Source: Desulfobacteraceae bacterium
GTDB lineage: Bacteria; Desulfobacterota; Desulfobacteria; Desulfobacterales; ETH-SRB1
Assembly: GCA_028571455.1 (NCBI GenBank)
Contig: JAPVVG010000168.1
Location: 1-34,334, forward strand
Direction: 5' to 3'
DNA: 34,334 nt
Positions 7,208 to 16,661 of this stretch are shown here, one piece after another. Each line of letters opens with the position of its first letter. Position 1 is the first letter of the stretch. A program made the translations under genes and the position numbers. The notes below the pieces were generated by a model, which was not told where the DNA came from, did not search any database, and worked only from the letters and a program-made list of their open reading frames with translations.

Positions 7208-9625
7208 ATGAAGGTTAGTTTAAGCTGGTTAAAAGACTATATCTCCATTGACATGAATATTGATGACTTAGCCGATTCCCTTACCATGGCCGGGCTTGAA
7301 GTCGAATATGTTTCAGATAGATACAGTTATCTCAACAGCGTTATGGTAGGACGTGTTGTCGAAGTCGAAACGCATCCCAATGCCGATAAACTTAAGCTTT
7401 GTCATGTGGATATCGGCAAACGGAGTATTCCTGTTGTTTGTGGTGCGCCGAATGTAAAAAAGGGTATTCTTGCGCCATGCGCTCTACCCGGCACTGTTTT
7501 TCCAAACGGAACCTTGCTGGAAAAACGCTCTATCATAGGAGAGGTATCGGAAGGAATGCTTTGCAGCGCTGTTGAATTAGGCCTTGGAGCAAACAGCAGC
7601 GGCATAATGGAGCTTAAAGAAAATCTTACTGTTGGAAATAAGCTTCATCAAGCCCTTGACCTGTCAGACCCTGTGCTTGAAATCGATCTTACTCCAAACA
7701 GGCCGGACTGCCTCAGTGTAATTGGGACGGCACGGGAAATTGCGGCATTTCAAAAAACAAAACTAACCTACCCGGTAATTAGCCTTCCTGAATCTGATGA
7801 AGATATTGCCGATTTTACCTCGGTTACAATATTAGATCCTGATCTTTGTCCCAGATACAGCGCACGACTTGTTTTCGATATTAAAATTGCGCCATCACCT
7901 TTCTGGCTGCAGGATCGCCTGATATCGCTCGACCTAAAACCTATAAATAATATTGTTGATATCACCAATTTTGTGATGATGGAAACCGGCCAGCCGCTTC
8001 ATGCCTTTGATTTTGACCGCCTTGCGAAAAACAAAATAGTTGTGCGAACAGCTAAAAAAGGTGAAACATTAACAACCATTGACCAGAAACAGCGCCTTCT
8101 TTCTCTGGAAATGCTCATGATCTGCGATGGTGAAAAACCGGTGGCTCTTGCAGGCATTATGGGCGGGCTCGATTCTGAAATTAGGCGGTCCACGACAAGG
8201 ATTCTGCTTGAAAGCGCATATTTTGACCCCGTCTGCATTCGTAAAACTTCTAAAAAAACAGGGCTTGCCTCAGATGCGTCCCATCGTTTTGAACGCGGAA
8301 CAGATCCCAACGGCACGATCACGGCATTAAATCGGGCAACGCAACTCATTGCAGAAATTTGCAACGGCAATATAATTGGCAATATAATTGATGAATATCC
8401 AAAACCTGTGTCTGACAGGGTAATCACCCTTAGCGTTGACTCTACAAATCGGAGGCTGGGTACCAAGTTAAGCCAAAATGATATTGAGCAATACTTAAGT
8501 TCTATTGAATTTAAGGTTGAAAAGATTGATGATGATCAACTTCGAGTTATTCCGCCATCTTTCAGGGTGGATATAAGTGGATTTGAAGACCTTACAGAGG
8601 AAGTTGCACGTCTTTACGGTTATAACCATATTGAAACAACCTTTCCGCTTATACCGGCCGAAGCTGTTAAACCGTCAAAAAAAATCGATTCAAGGTATCG
8701 TATCAAGCGCCTGCTTGTGGGTCTTGGTTTTACCGAAACGATAACTTATAGCTTTATCAACAAATTGTCATGCGATCGTCTCGAGCTTAAATCGGATGAT
8801 CAGAAAAGACGCTTAATGAATGTATTAAATCCTATTGCAGAGGATCAATCGGTTTTGCGGACATCGCTTATTCCAGGCCTTCTCGAAACAATGCATTACA
8901 ACATAACTATGCAGAATAAGAATCTTAAGCTGTTTGAAATCGGCAATGTCTTTTTCAATACCGGCAAAGAGGACAGCCAGCCTGATGAGGTTGAAATGTT
9001 GGCAGGCCTATGGACTGGAAAGAGGATGGATGACTCCTGGCTTTCCAGGGGAAAAAGCTGTGATTTTTATGACATAAAAGGGGCTGTTGAAGAGCTTTTA
9101 AGAAATCTGCGCATAACAAACATAAAGTTTACCCGCATGCGGCCTGAACACTGCTGTTATACAAAACCAGGATATACTGCCCAACTTGTTGTTGGAAATA
9201 AATCAATAGGCATTCTCGGAGAGGTTCTTCCTCAAGTACGTAAGAATTATGATCTAAAACAACAGGCGTATATTTTTGAACTTAATGCCGACAATTTCAT
9301 TGAACTTATACCTGATATTAAGTCGGCAAAACCGCTGCCAAAGTTTCCGTCAACATCCAGAGATGTCACCCTGATTGTCGATAAGGATATCGAGGCGTTT
9401 AATATTATAAAAAGTGTTGAAGTCCTTAACGAAGATCTGGTAGAAAGTTTATATTTATTTGATGTTTATAAAGGAAGTCCGATCCCGGCCGGCAAAAAAG
9501 GCATCTCACTGAGAATAACATACAGATCGGCCTTTGAAACACTTGAGGATAAAATGATAAATTCCCTTCACAAGGACATTACAGGCAGGCTGGCAAAGGA
9601 GTTTAATGCGATACTTCCTGTGTGA
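7208..9625 (+). CDS. pheT: Phenylalanyl-tRNA synthetase beta subunit
   Basis: 805 aa, full length. Domain order visible: EMAP/tRNA-binding domain (GRVVEVETHPNADKLKLC, about residues 45-62), B3/B4 editing region, B5 domain, catalytic-like core and C-terminal FDX-ACB anticodon-binding domain beginning near KFPSTSRDVTLIVDKDIE. The HRFERGTDPNG and LARIYG-like RLYGYNHIETTFP motifs are typical. It contributes tRNA binding and Tyr/Phe editing. Directly coupled to pheS. Confidence 0.97.
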   Translation: MKVSLSWLKDYISIDMNIDDLADSLTMAGLEVEYVSDRYSYLNSVMVGRVVEVETHPNADKLKLCHVDIGKRSIPVVCGAPNVKKGILAPCALPGTVFPNGTLLEKRSIIGEVSEGMLCSAVELGLGANSSGIMELKENLTVGNKLHQALDLSDPVLEIDLTPNRPDCLSVIGTAREIAAFQKTKLTYPVISLPESDEDIADFTSVTILDPDLCPRYSARLVFDIKIAPSPFWLQDRLISLDLKPINNIVDITNFVMMETGQPLHAFDFDRLAKNKIVVRTAKKGETLTTIDQKQRLLSLEMLMICDGEKPVALAGIMGGLDSEIRRSTTRILLESAYFDPVCIRKTSKKTGLASDASHRFERGTDPNGTITALNRATQLIAEICNGNIIGNIIDEYPKPVSDRVITLSVDSTNRRLGTKLSQNDIEQYLSSIEFKVEKIDDDQLRVIPPSFRVDISGFEDLTEEVARLYGYNHIETTFPLIPAEAVKPSKKIDSRYRIKRLLVGLGFTETITYSFINKLSCDRLELKSDDQKRRLMNVLNPIAEDQSVLRTSLIPGLLETMHYNITMQNKNLKLFEIGNVFFNTGKEDSQPDEVEMLAGLWTGKRMDDSWLSRGKSCDFYDIKGAVEELLRNLRITNIKFTRMRPEHCCYTKPGYTAQLVVGNKSIGILGEVLPQVRKNYDLKQQAYIFELNADNFIELIPDIKSAKPLPKFPSTSRDVTLIVDKDIEAFNIIKSVEVLNEDLVESLYLFDVYKGSPIPAGKKGISLRITYRSAFETLEDKMINSLHKDITGRLAKEFNAILPV

Positions 9626-9663
9626 TCAATCTTGACGATTACGAGTTTATTGTTTTTTTACGT

Positions 9664-10011
9664 ATGCAAAGTAACGGGCCATATCAAAAAGAATTACCGG
9701 ACAAACTATACTTTAAGATCGGAGAGGTCGGCGAAATTGCAGAGCTTCCAACATATGTATTAAGATTTTGGGAAACCGAGTTCACAAGGATAAAACCAAA
9801 GAGGACATCTTCAGGCCAGAGACTGTATAGCAAAAACGATGTTGAGCTTATCCTGAAAATCAAGCATCTTTTACATGACAGAAAATATACCATCCAGGGT
9901 GCAAAGCAGCAGCTTAAATCCAAAGAGCCTGAAAAAAAGGCGGATTCTTCGACAAACATACTCGGTGATATCCGATCAGAACTTAAAAACATCCGTGATC
10001 TTCTTGCCTGA
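9664..10011 (+). CDS. MerR-family transcriptional regulator
   Basis: The track begins at GTG 9622, overlapping the pheT stop; the in-frame ATG at 9664 gives 115 aa and places the helix-turn-helix nearer the N-terminus, as is usual. Neither start has a clear Shine-Dalgarno. The segment LYFKIGEVGEIAELPTYVLR then FWETEF, SSGQRLYSKNDVELILKIK is a winged-helix MerR DNA-binding domain, followed by HDRKYTIQGAKQQLKSK and a short charged C-terminal helix. No metal- or drug-binding domain is present, so the effector is unknown. A MerR gene in the slot after pheT (where enterobacteria have ihfA) is common in Desulfobacterota. Confidence 0.88.
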   Translation: MQSNGPYQKELPDKLYFKIGEVGEIAELPTYVLRFWETEFTRIKPKRTSSGQRLYSKNDVELILKIKHLLHDRKYTIQGAKQQLKSKEPEKKADSSTNILGDIRSELKNIRDLLA

Positions 10012-10100
10012 TCCTTGATTTTCTTTCCCGTCCATTAGCCTTTCCCTTCTGACCGAGATTAACCAACCCCTTTCCGGGAGCAGCCCTGGCAAGCGGTACT

Positions 10101-10688
10101 GTGAGTGGTTACGTGAAATTTGAAGAGAAAAAAAAGAGATTGAGAGAGCTTTATAATAGGTTTGAAACAGAGGCTCAAGAATATAAAAAGCTGGCTGTCT
10201 GCAAACCCGGTTGCGCTTATTGCTGCATACATTTTGGATCAGTCGATATTATAACCCTTGAAGGGCTTATAATCAGGCAGCATATAAATAGTTTTGCAAA
10301 GCTTTTGAAAAGCGAGGTTAAGAAAAAAATCGCTCAAAACAGGAAGCTAAAGGAAAAACAGAAAATTGCTCAATGCCCTTTTTTGAAAAAAGACCAAACC
10401 TGTTTAATATATGATATACGACCTTTCAGTTGCCGGCAACTTTATTCCTTGCGAAAATGTGAAGGGCGTGGGCCTATGGTTCACCGTCAGGCAGTGGATT
10501 TAGCTCAAAATACTGTTAAAAAACTACAACACTTGGATTATACAGGATATTCTGGGCATATCAGCTTTATTTTACACCTTCTTGACAAACCGGAATTTAG
10601 AAAGCTTTACATGGCAGGAGGGGTCGATCCGGGTCAAATTATGGAGTTTGGAAAATCACACGGCATTATTATTAATTCCAGCAAATGA
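10101..10688 (+). CDS. YkgJ-family cysteine cluster protein
   Basis: 195 aa from GTG 10101 (a second GTG at 10113 is possible; no strong Shine-Dalgarno for either). Cysteines occur in the order CKPGCAYCC (about residues 33-41), then CPFL...CLIYDIRPFSCR (about 93-113) and C120. This spacing is the signature of the YkgJ/PF03692 putative zinc- or iron-chelating domain. Proteins of this type are widespread but biochemically poorly defined. Cytoplasmic by composition, with no signal peptide. It follows the MerR gene on the same strand with an 89-bp gap. Confidence 0.85.
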   Translation: MSGYVKFEEKKKRLRELYNRFETEAQEYKKLAVCKPGCAYCCIHFGSVDIITLEGLIIRQHINSFAKLLKSEVKKKIAQNRKLKEKQKIAQCPFLKKDQTCLIYDIRPFSCRQLYSLRKCEGRGPMVHRQAVDLAQNTVKKLQHLDYTGYSGHISFILHLLDKPEFRKLYMAGGVDPGQIMEFGKSHGIIINSSK

Positions 10689-10750
10689 GAACATTTTCTC
10701 TTTAAAAATTTATTTCAGCCTCTACTGCTTAAAGCTTTTGATAAATAAAA

Positions 10751-10774
10751 TACTCAAGTTTCGCAACTTGAGTA
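10751..10774. terminator. Perfect 10-bp hairpin with 4-nt loop
   Basis: TACTCAAGTT and AACTTGAGTA enclose a TCGC loop. It lies 63 bp after the YkgJ stop and has an A-run on its left and right but no immediate T-run on the plus strand, so termination is plausible but not textbook. The rest of the roughly 290-bp gap to the next gene shows only a short TGTCAA/TTGACA palindrome near 10834-10854. Confidence 0.45.
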
Positions 10775-10979
10775 ACATAATCAAAAAAAAGTTAATGGCG
10801 TGCAACAGCTAAGGATGCGGGTTATCAATGGTTGTCAATTGTTTGTTGACACGCATTGCTTTTTATGATTTGAAAATTTTTTACAGCCTTGCTTTCAGGA
10901 GCGATTCGATCATAAGGAAGGCTGCTATTTTAGAATTTGCTCTCGTAGTTCATTTTATAGAAAATTTGAAAGGCAGCCA

Positions 10980-11453
10980 ATGAAACAAAAATATTTAATC
11001 CTTAAAAATGACGAAAAAAACGAGTTGATAATTAAAGAGTTCTTGGAAATAAATAAAGAAATGTTTTCACTTGTCTGCGAGGAGACATACGATAATAATG
11101 ATATAGAATCAGCTATTGCAAAAGATAAAAAGCATCTGGTCTCTGTATTGAGAACAAATAATATGTATCCTGTTTGGTTATATGCAGACAAATTAGCCGA
11201 ATCGATTATAACTATGTATGGCACAAAACATAAAGAGCCTATTAAACTTCTTTTTGATGATGCTGAATCGTTTTCAAAAACCCAGGAAAAGGTTGTAGCT
11301 TTAGAAGTGGTTGATGAAGATAAGGTGCCTGAGGATGATGAATTGCTTGAGGATGATTTTGATAGTCATAAAATATTAAAAAATAATTGTACCATTAAAG
11401 TGGCAGATGATGAGCCGGATGACGATGAGGTTGATCACGAAGAAGAAATATGA
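10980..11453 (+). CDS. Uncharacterised acidic protein
   Basis: 157 aa. Not recognised. The N-terminal two thirds look like a small folded alpha/beta domain (MKQKYLILKNDEKNELIIKE ... LVSVLRTNNMYPVWLYADKL). From about residue 110 the chain is dominated by Asp and Glu, ending DDEPDDDEVDHEEEI, a low-complexity acidic tail. There are no cysteines beyond isolated ones, no signal peptide and no membrane segment. ATG 10980 has only a weak AAAGG-like motif upstream. It converges with prfB, whose stop lies 15 bp beyond. An acidic tail could mimic nucleic acid or bind basic proteins, but nothing here shows that. Confidence 0.75.
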   Translation: MKQKYLILKNDEKNELIIKEFLEINKEMFSLVCEETYDNNDIESAIAKDKKHLVSVLRTNNMYPVWLYADKLAESIITMYGTKHKEPIKLLFDDAESFSKTQEKVVALEVVDEDKVPEDDELLEDDFDSHKILKNNCTIKVADDEPDDDEVDHEEEI

Positions 11454-11468
11454 AGAAATCCTGATATT

Positions 11469-12558
11469 TCAGGAGAGAAGCACCCCCTCTATGAAAGGAT
11501 CAATCGCTCCGTCTAAAACATTATATACATTGCCGATTTCAAGATTTATCCGGTGATCCTTAACCATTTGATATGGTTGCAGAACATATGATCTGATCTG
11601 GCTTCCCCAGGCTATTTCATCTTTGCTTTCATGCAGCTCATGCATTTTTTCATCCTGCTTCAGCTTTTCAAGCTGGTAAAGCCTGGCTTTTAACACCTTC
11701 ATGGACATCTCTTTGTTCCTGTGCTGTGATTTTTCCTGCTGGCACTGAACAACAATCCCGCTTGGAAGGTGTGTAATACGGACAGCGCTGTTCGTTTTAT
11801 TGACATGTTGTCCTCCGGCCCCTCTCGCCCTGAAAACGTCTATACGCAAATCTTTATCACCAATATCGATTTTGATTTCTTTGTCAAGCTCCGGATAGAC
11901 AAATACAGAAGCAAAGGAGGTATGCCGTTTTCCGCTTGCATTAAATGGTGAAATTCTCACCAGGCGGTGCACCCCGTTTTCTGTCTTTAAGTAGCCGTAC
12001 GCATATTCTCCGTTTGCTGTAAAGGTAACACTTTTAATGCCTGCTTCATCACCAGGTTGATAATCGATTATATTGCTTTTAAAGCCTTTCCGTTCAACCC
12101 ATCTCGTATACATTCTAAAGAGCATCTCAACCCAGTCCTGGGCATCAGTTCCACCGGCTCCGGCGTTAATGGAAACAATGGCATTGTTCCGGTCGTCTGC
12201 AGCGCTTAAGGTCAGGTCGAGCGAGAATTTTTTGATTCTTTCCCCGACATCCTGAACTTGCTGGATTGCTTCTTCAATTGTATCAACATCTGATTCTTCC
12301 CTGGCAAGATCAAACAGGATTTTACTTTCTTCCAGGTCATTGCAGAGCCTGTTCCATCTTTCGATTTTATTGGTAATAGATGTTCGTTCTTTTAAAACAA
12401 GCTTGGTCTCTTCAGGATTGTCCCAAAAATCTTTTTTTGCAATTAGGCGCTCAATTTCCTTTAGCCTTTTTTCTTTGCCGGCAAAGTCAAAGATAGCCTC
12501 GCAATTGTTCTAATTTCAAAAAAAGTTCCTTTATTGTTTGCTCAAGTTCTATCGACAT
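11469..12558 (-). CDS. prfB: Peptide chain release factor 2, with programmed +1 frameshift
   Basis: The track shows only the distal 218 aa. The gene starts at ATG 12558 (GGAGGAAA Shine-Dalgarno immediately upstream), reads 23 codons MSIELEQTIKELFLKLEQLR-GYL, meets an in-frame TGA at 12489-12487, and continues in the +1 frame DFAGKEKRLKEIERLIAKK to the stop at 11469. Total 362 aa. RF2 decodes UGA and UAA. The anticodon-like SPF motif is in RISPFNASGKRHTS, and the peptidyl-hydrolysis GGQ is in RARGAGGQHVNKTNSAVR. lnt is upstream on the same strand, a common pairing. No other disruption is present. Confidence 0.97.
12485..12501 (-). promoter_or_regulatory. prfB autoregulatory +1 frameshift site
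   Basis: On the minus strand the sequence reads CGAGGCTATCTTTGAC: an internal Shine-Dalgarno-like GAGG three bases before CTT-TGA-C. This is the conserved slippery site in which low RF2 lets the ribosome slip from CUU to UUU and bypass UGA. The frame after the slip joins the rest of RF2 exactly. Confidence 0.93.
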
Positions 12559-12702
12559 ATTATTTCCTCCATTTTTTAGTTCAGCCACAAAGGCACTAAG
12601 ACACCAAAATTATAGTATAATTTGGGAATTTAGGGATTCGCCTCGCTTAATTGCGAATTTAGGGATTCAGGAATTAAGGAATTGAAGGTATCCTATTGAT
12701 TT

Positions 12703-12758
12703 CAATCCCTCAATCCCTCAATCCCTCAATCCCTCAATCCCTCAATCCCTCAATCCCT
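12703..12758. repeat. Octanucleotide tandem repeat (7 x CAATCCCT) over the lnt stop
   Basis: Seven uninterrupted copies of the 8-bp unit CAATCCCT, then a partial CAAT. The minus-strand lnt stop codon (TGA, 12752-12750) and its last codons KLRD are encoded by the repeat. Related AATTTAGGGATT units lie at 12627-12675. Copy-number change would not alter more than the C-terminal tail of Lnt. Confidence 0.95.
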
Positions 12759-14318
12759 CAATTTTATATTATAAACATATTTTAACACAAAGCAAATAGC
12801 TGTTGCAACAACACAGGCTATTGCAAACATATCTCCGAAACGGGTATAAAAGGATGTCATACCTATTAAAGGCACAGAACGTGTAACCACCGCTTCCTTA
12901 AAAAGATCTGTTTTTTCGATAATTCTGCCAACAGGATCGATAAAGCCGCTTATTCCTGTATTTGCCGACCTGATAAGGGCCCGCCTGTTTTCTACAGCTC
13001 TGAATATTGCCATGGAAAAATGCTGATAAGGAGCGCTGGTTGTGCCAAACCACGCATCATTGGTAATATTTATGAGCAATGATGCATTATTTTTTGCCAT
13101 AGCTCTGGAAAGGTCTGGAAAAATAATCTCATAACAGATCTGCAAACCTAAACTATACTCCCCCCACTTAATGGTTTTGCCTTTAATACCAGGCTTGAAA
13201 TCACCAACCCCTTCCACCATTTTGCCGACAAATGGCAACCATTTATTAAAAGGGATGTATTCTCCGAATGGAACAAGATGCACCTTGTCATATTTGTCGC
13301 ATACCTTTCCATCCCGGCTGATCAGGTAAGCTGTATTGTAATGTTCAACAACCCCTTTTTTACGGACAAAGGAAGGGCTGCCAAACAGGAATGTTGTTCC
13401 TGCATCATTAATCCCTTTTTTAACCATGTTTGAGAGCCCGACATTATAAAGGAAATAAAAAGGGACGGCGGTTTCAGGCCAAACAACAATGTCGGGATTA
13501 TTTTTTTTTGATAAAAGTGAAAGCTTAATATATTTTTTTACAGTTAAGCGTTGAAATTCAGGATTCCATTTTACAGCCTGATCAATATTTCCCTGAACAA
13601 CTGCGGCTTTAATTGATGGAGAAGAGTAAACAAGTTTATCAATTGAATCTATTCGCCATTTGCCATAAGACAATACAAGGACAATAATCAGCGCAAAAAC
13701 AGATATTGATCCAAAAGCGACCCTTTTTGTTACGGCCTTCCTTTTCCAGTCTTTTCCCGCCAAATAAAGAACCGCCAGAAAAATTGTCGCATTTGATAGG
13801 ACAATTAAAAAGGATACGCCGTAAACTCCAAAGATGTCTGAAATCTGTATAAGAAGTAAATTGTTATATTGGGAATAACCGATAAGTTCCCATGGAAAAC
13901 CAAGAAAAAAAAGGCTGCGCATATATTCAAATGCGATCCATAAAACAGGAACTGCAAATATGCAAATCGCGGGCTTTGCACATAAATTTAATAGGGTTGC
14001 TGAAAATGCCGCCGGGTAAAGAGCAAGAAAGGCGGAGAGAAGAATGAGTATAAACGTGCCTAACAGCAGGGGAAGGTGGCCGTATGTATGCATTGTATAT
14101 ACAAGCCAGTACAAAAGTGTTAGATAATGAACAAGTCCTGCAATAAAGCCAAGGATAAAACCTCTTTTTGGAGAAAGGTTTCTTATTGCGATTAAGAGCG
14201 GAACAAGAGCGAACCAGGCAAACAAGCTAATACCGATTTTGGGAAAAGAACCGGTAAGGAGCAATCCGCTCAATATCGCCAGGCATAATTTTAGTTTGTT
14301 AATTTTTTGGGTTTGCAA
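12750..14318 (-). CDS. lnt: Apolipoprotein N-acyltransferase
   Basis: 522 aa, usual length. Transfers the third acyl chain to the N-terminal Cys of lipoproteins in the inner membrane. The N-terminal half has about seven hydrophobic segments (LCLAILSGLLLTGSFPKIG, ILILLSAFLALYPAAF and others). The C-terminal half is a nitrilase-like domain with the Glu-Lys-Cys triad visible in VVWPETAVPF, KVHLVPFGEYIP and LQICYEIIFP. A last transmembrane helix near the C-terminus precedes the tail KLRD, which is encoded by the octamer repeat. prfB lies 191 bp downstream on the same strand. At least two lipoproteins with lipoboxes are encoded in this window. Confidence 0.96.
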   Translation of the reverse strand: MQTQKINKLKLCLAILSGLLLTGSFPKIGISLFAWFALVPLLIAIRNLSPKRGFILGFIAGLVHYLTLLYWLVYTMHTYGHLPLLLGTFILILLSAFLALYPAAFSATLLNLCAKPAICIFAVPVLWIAFEYMRSLFFLGFPWELIGYSQYNNLLLIQISDIFGVYGVSFLIVLSNATIFLAVLYLAGKDWKRKAVTKRVAFGSISVFALIIVLVLSYGKWRIDSIDKLVYSSPSIKAAVVQGNIDQAVKWNPEFQRLTVKKYIKLSLLSKKNNPDIVVWPETAVPFYFLYNVGLSNMVKKGINDAGTTFLFGSPSFVRKKGVVEHYNTAYLISRDGKVCDKYDKVHLVPFGEYIPFNKWLPFVGKMVEGVGDFKPGIKGKTIKWGEYSLGLQICYEIIFPDLSRAMAKNNASLLINITNDAWFGTTSAPYQHFSMAIFRAVENRRALIRSANTGISGFIDPVGRIIEKTDLFKEAVVTRSVPLIGMTSFYTRFGDMFAIACVVATAICFVLKYVYNIKLRD

Positions 14319-14426
14319 TTTTTAACATCTTTCATGGTTGCGTAGCTATACGGCCTGATTTTTTAATACTCTATCATATTTTGACCGTTTCGTAAAAAGT
14401 CATTTTGCGAAATCATCAACCTTGAG

Positions 14427-14455
14427 TTGACATTTATTCCAGCCGTTTATAGTAT
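14427..14455 (+). promoter_or_regulatory. Strong sigma70-type promoter for panC
   Basis: TTGACA at 14427-14432, a 17-bp spacer, then TAGTAT at 14450-14455. The panC ATG lies 36 bp further on. This is the best consensus promoter seen in the window. Confidence 0.7.
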
Positions 14456-14490
14456 TATTTTCAGGATCACTGCTGCAGGGTGAATTTAAG

Positions 14491-15339
14491 ATGCATGACA
14501 TCAAGGTTATTATTAGGGCAACAGAGATGCAGGAATATTCCGAGCGTATGCGGAGTGCCGGCAAAACTGTTGCCTTTGTGCCGACCATGGGGTTTCTGCA
14601 TAAAGGACACCTGTCCCTGATAAAGGAGGGACGCAAACTCGGGGATTATCTGGTTGTCAGCATTTTTGTAAATCCCTCCCAGTTTTCTCCAGGGGAAGAT
14701 TTTGAATCATACCCAAGAAATTTTGACAAGGATCTTAAGCTATTGCAAAAAGAGGGTGTAGATGTAATTTTTTCTCCAAATGAAGATGAGTTGTATCAGG
14801 ATGGCTTTCAGACATATGTAGAGCTAAAAAATCTTCCGAACCATCTTTGCGGAATTTCCAGGCCCATATTTTTTCGAGGGATTGCGACAGTTATTACAAA
14901 GCTGTTTAACATTGTAAGGCCGCATATTGCCATATTCGGTCAGAAAGATTACCAGCAGCTTGCAGTCATTCGCCGGATGGTGCGCGATCTAAATTTTAAT
15001 ATAAAAATTGTCGGATATCCGACAGTAAGGGAGCCTGACGGTCTTGCCATGAGTTCAAGAAACAGTTATCTTACTCCTGAGCAGAGAATTAATGCGCTCT
15101 CCCTTTATAAATCATTAAACCAATCTAAAAAACTTGTTGAAAGCGGAATTAAGGAGGCAAAAAGGATCATTGATGTGGCATATGCTTTGATCAAATCACA
15201 CCCGGAAACAACGATAGATTATATCGCCATCTGTGATCCTGAAACCCTTGCTGATATGGAAACAATCGACAGGCCGGCGTTGATGGCTCTTGCGGTGAGC
15301 ATCGGCAAAACCCGTCTGATCGACAACATGATACTATAA
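14491..15339 (+). CDS. panC: Pantothenate synthetase
   Basis: 282 aa, normal. Ligates pantoate and beta-alanine using ATP in the coenzyme A pathway. The HIGH-type nucleotide motif appears as PTMGFLHKGHLSLI (about residues 31-44); SIFVNPSQFSPGEDFESYPR, FGQKDYQQLAVIRRMV and AMSSRNSYLTPEQR are standard PanC signatures, the last containing the KMSKS-like serines. No panB or panD is nearby. Its TAA stop touches the left end of an inverted-repeat element (15339-15455), and a consensus promoter stands upstream. Confidence 0.97.
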   Translation: MHDIKVIIRATEMQEYSERMRSAGKTVAFVPTMGFLHKGHLSLIKEGRKLGDYLVVSIFVNPSQFSPGEDFESYPRNFDKDLKLLQKEGVDVIFSPNEDELYQDGFQTYVELKNLPNHLCGISRPIFFRGIATVITKLFNIVRPHIAIFGQKDYQQLAVIRRMVRDLNFNIKIVGYPTVREPDGLAMSSRNSYLTPEQRINALSLYKSLNQSKKLVESGIKEAKRIIDVAYALIKSHPETTIDYIAICDPETLADMETIDRPALMALAVSIGKTRLIDNMIL

Positions 15340-15455
15340 ACTTTTCAGATAAATAATTTCACGGCGTTATCGGTCGGACTTCTCGACGACGTACTAACAT
15401 GTACGCCTTACTCGAAGTCCTCCCTCTAGCCTTGTGAAATGAATTATCTGAAAGT
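15339..15455. repeat. MITE-like inverted repeat between panC and metK
   Basis: Left arm CTTTTCAGATAAATAATTTC (15341-15360) pairs imperfectly with the right arm GTGAAATGAATTATCTGAAA (15434-15453). The centre folds on GTACTAACATGTACGCC, flanked by ACTTC/GAAGT arms. The pentamer CTATA flanks both ends (15334-15338 and 15456-15460), a possible target duplication overlapping the panC stop. It encodes no protein. Confidence 0.75.
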
Positions 15456-15482
15456 CTATACAAACAAAGGAGATATTTTATT

Positions 15483-16652
15483 ATGAGCAAAGAACAATTC
15501 TTTTTTACTTCTGAATCTGTCACAGAAGGGCATCCGGACAAGGTGGCCGATACAATATCTGATGCTATACTGGACGCAATTATTAAAGACGATAAAAACT
15601 GCAGAGTCGCTTGTGAGACCTTGGTAACAACCGGTTTAGCTTTTATTGCCGGAGAGATCACAACAGAATGTTATGTTGATATACCACAGATCGTCAGGGA
15701 AACAATACAGGAGATAGGCTATCATTCGTCTCAGATGGGCTTTGACTGGCAAACCTGTTCGGTAGTAACCAGCATTGACCATCAATCGCCCGATATTGCT
15801 CAAGGGGTAAATATTGGAGAAGGGCTGTTCAAGGAACAGGGGGCCGGAGATCAGGGCCTTATGTTCGGATTTGCATGTGATGAAACCCCTGAATTAATGC
15901 CTATGTCTATAATGTATGCTCACAAACTGACCAAACGTCTCGCCAAAGTGCGAAAGAATGGAGCGCTTGACTTTTTAAGGCCCGACGGCAAAGCTCAGGT
16001 AACCATAGAATATGAAAACGGATCTCCCAAACGTGTTGATACAATAGTAATAGCAGCACAGCACAAGCCGGATATCACACATGCCGAATTAAAAGAAGCT
16101 ATTATAGAAGAGGTAATAAAAAAGGTAATTCCAAAAGAGCTGATAGATGGTGATACATGTTATTTAATAAATGCCACGGGCAAGTTTATTATCGGGGGAC
16201 CCATGGGAGACTGTGGACTAACCGGCCGCAAAATAATTGTTGATACCTACGGCGGCCAGGGAAGTCACGGTGGTGGTTGCTTTTCCGGCAAAGACCCTTC
16301 CAAGGTGGATCGAAGCGCATCTTACATGGGAAGACATATTGCAAAAAATATAGTTGCCGCGGGCCTGGCAAAAAAATGCGAGCTACAGATTGCATATGCA
16401 ATCGGCGTGGCACAACCTGTTTCCATCATGTTAGATCTTAAGGGCACGGGAATTCTTCCCAAACATCAAATTAAACAAATAATCACCGAGGTTTTCGACC
16501 TTAGACCGGCCGCAATGATCGAATATCTTGATCTTTTGCGGCCTATCTATAAAAAAACAGCCGCTTATGGGCACTTTGGAAGAAGTGAGCCGGAATTTAC
16601 ATGGGAAAAAACTAACATGGTTGATGTGCTCAGAGAAAAGGCCGGATTGTAA
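15483..16652 (+). CDS. metK: S-adenosylmethionine synthetase
   Basis: 389 aa, full length. Makes SAM from methionine and ATP. The N-terminal [20 protein letters not shown], the ATP/Mg motif [12 protein letters not shown], and the P-loop-like [20 protein letters not shown] are all intact, as is [24 protein letters not shown] lies just upstream of ATG 15483. ahcY follows after a 148-bp gap filled by degenerate heptamer repeats, pairing SAM synthesis with SAH removal. No SAM riboswitch fold was recognised upstream. Confidence 0.98.
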   Translation: MSKEQFFFTSESVTEGHPDKVADTISDAILDAIIKDDKNCRVACETLVTTGLAFIAGEITTECYVDIPQIVRETIQEIGYHSSQMGFDWQTCSVVTSIDHQSPDIAQGVNIGEGLFKEQGAGDQGLMFGFACDETPELMPMSIMYAHKLTKRLAKVRKNGALDFLRPDGKAQVTIEYENGSPKRVDTIVIAAQHKPDITHAELKEAIIEEVIKKVIPKELIDGDTCYLINATGKFIIGGPMGDCGLTGRKIIVDTYGGQGSHGGGCFSGKDPSKVDRSASYMGRHIAKNIVAAGLAKKCELQIAYAIGVAQPVSIMLDLKGTGILPKHQIKQIITEVFDLRPAAMIEYLDLLRPIYKKTAAYGHFGRSEPEFTWEKTNMVDVLREKAGL

Positions 16653-16661
16653 CCCGTGGGC

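Noticed and set aside
8127-8466. ORFs inside pheT in other frames (for example 7999-8466 minus)
   Set aside because: Shadows of pheT; low-complexity composition and no independent signals.
12703-12758. Regular repeats that might suggest a CRISPR array
   Set aside because: The units are 8 bp, directly contiguous and without spacers; this is a simple tandem repeat.
14370-14415. Fragment TTTCGTAAAAAGTC near 14386, resembling the ends of the GATGAACTCG elements
   Set aside because: Only one partial end, no paired terminus or duplication; too short to call.
15339-15482. Possible SAM riboswitch upstream of metK
   Set aside because: The structure is a long inverted repeat with mobile-element features and lacks any SAM-aptamer core I could recognise.
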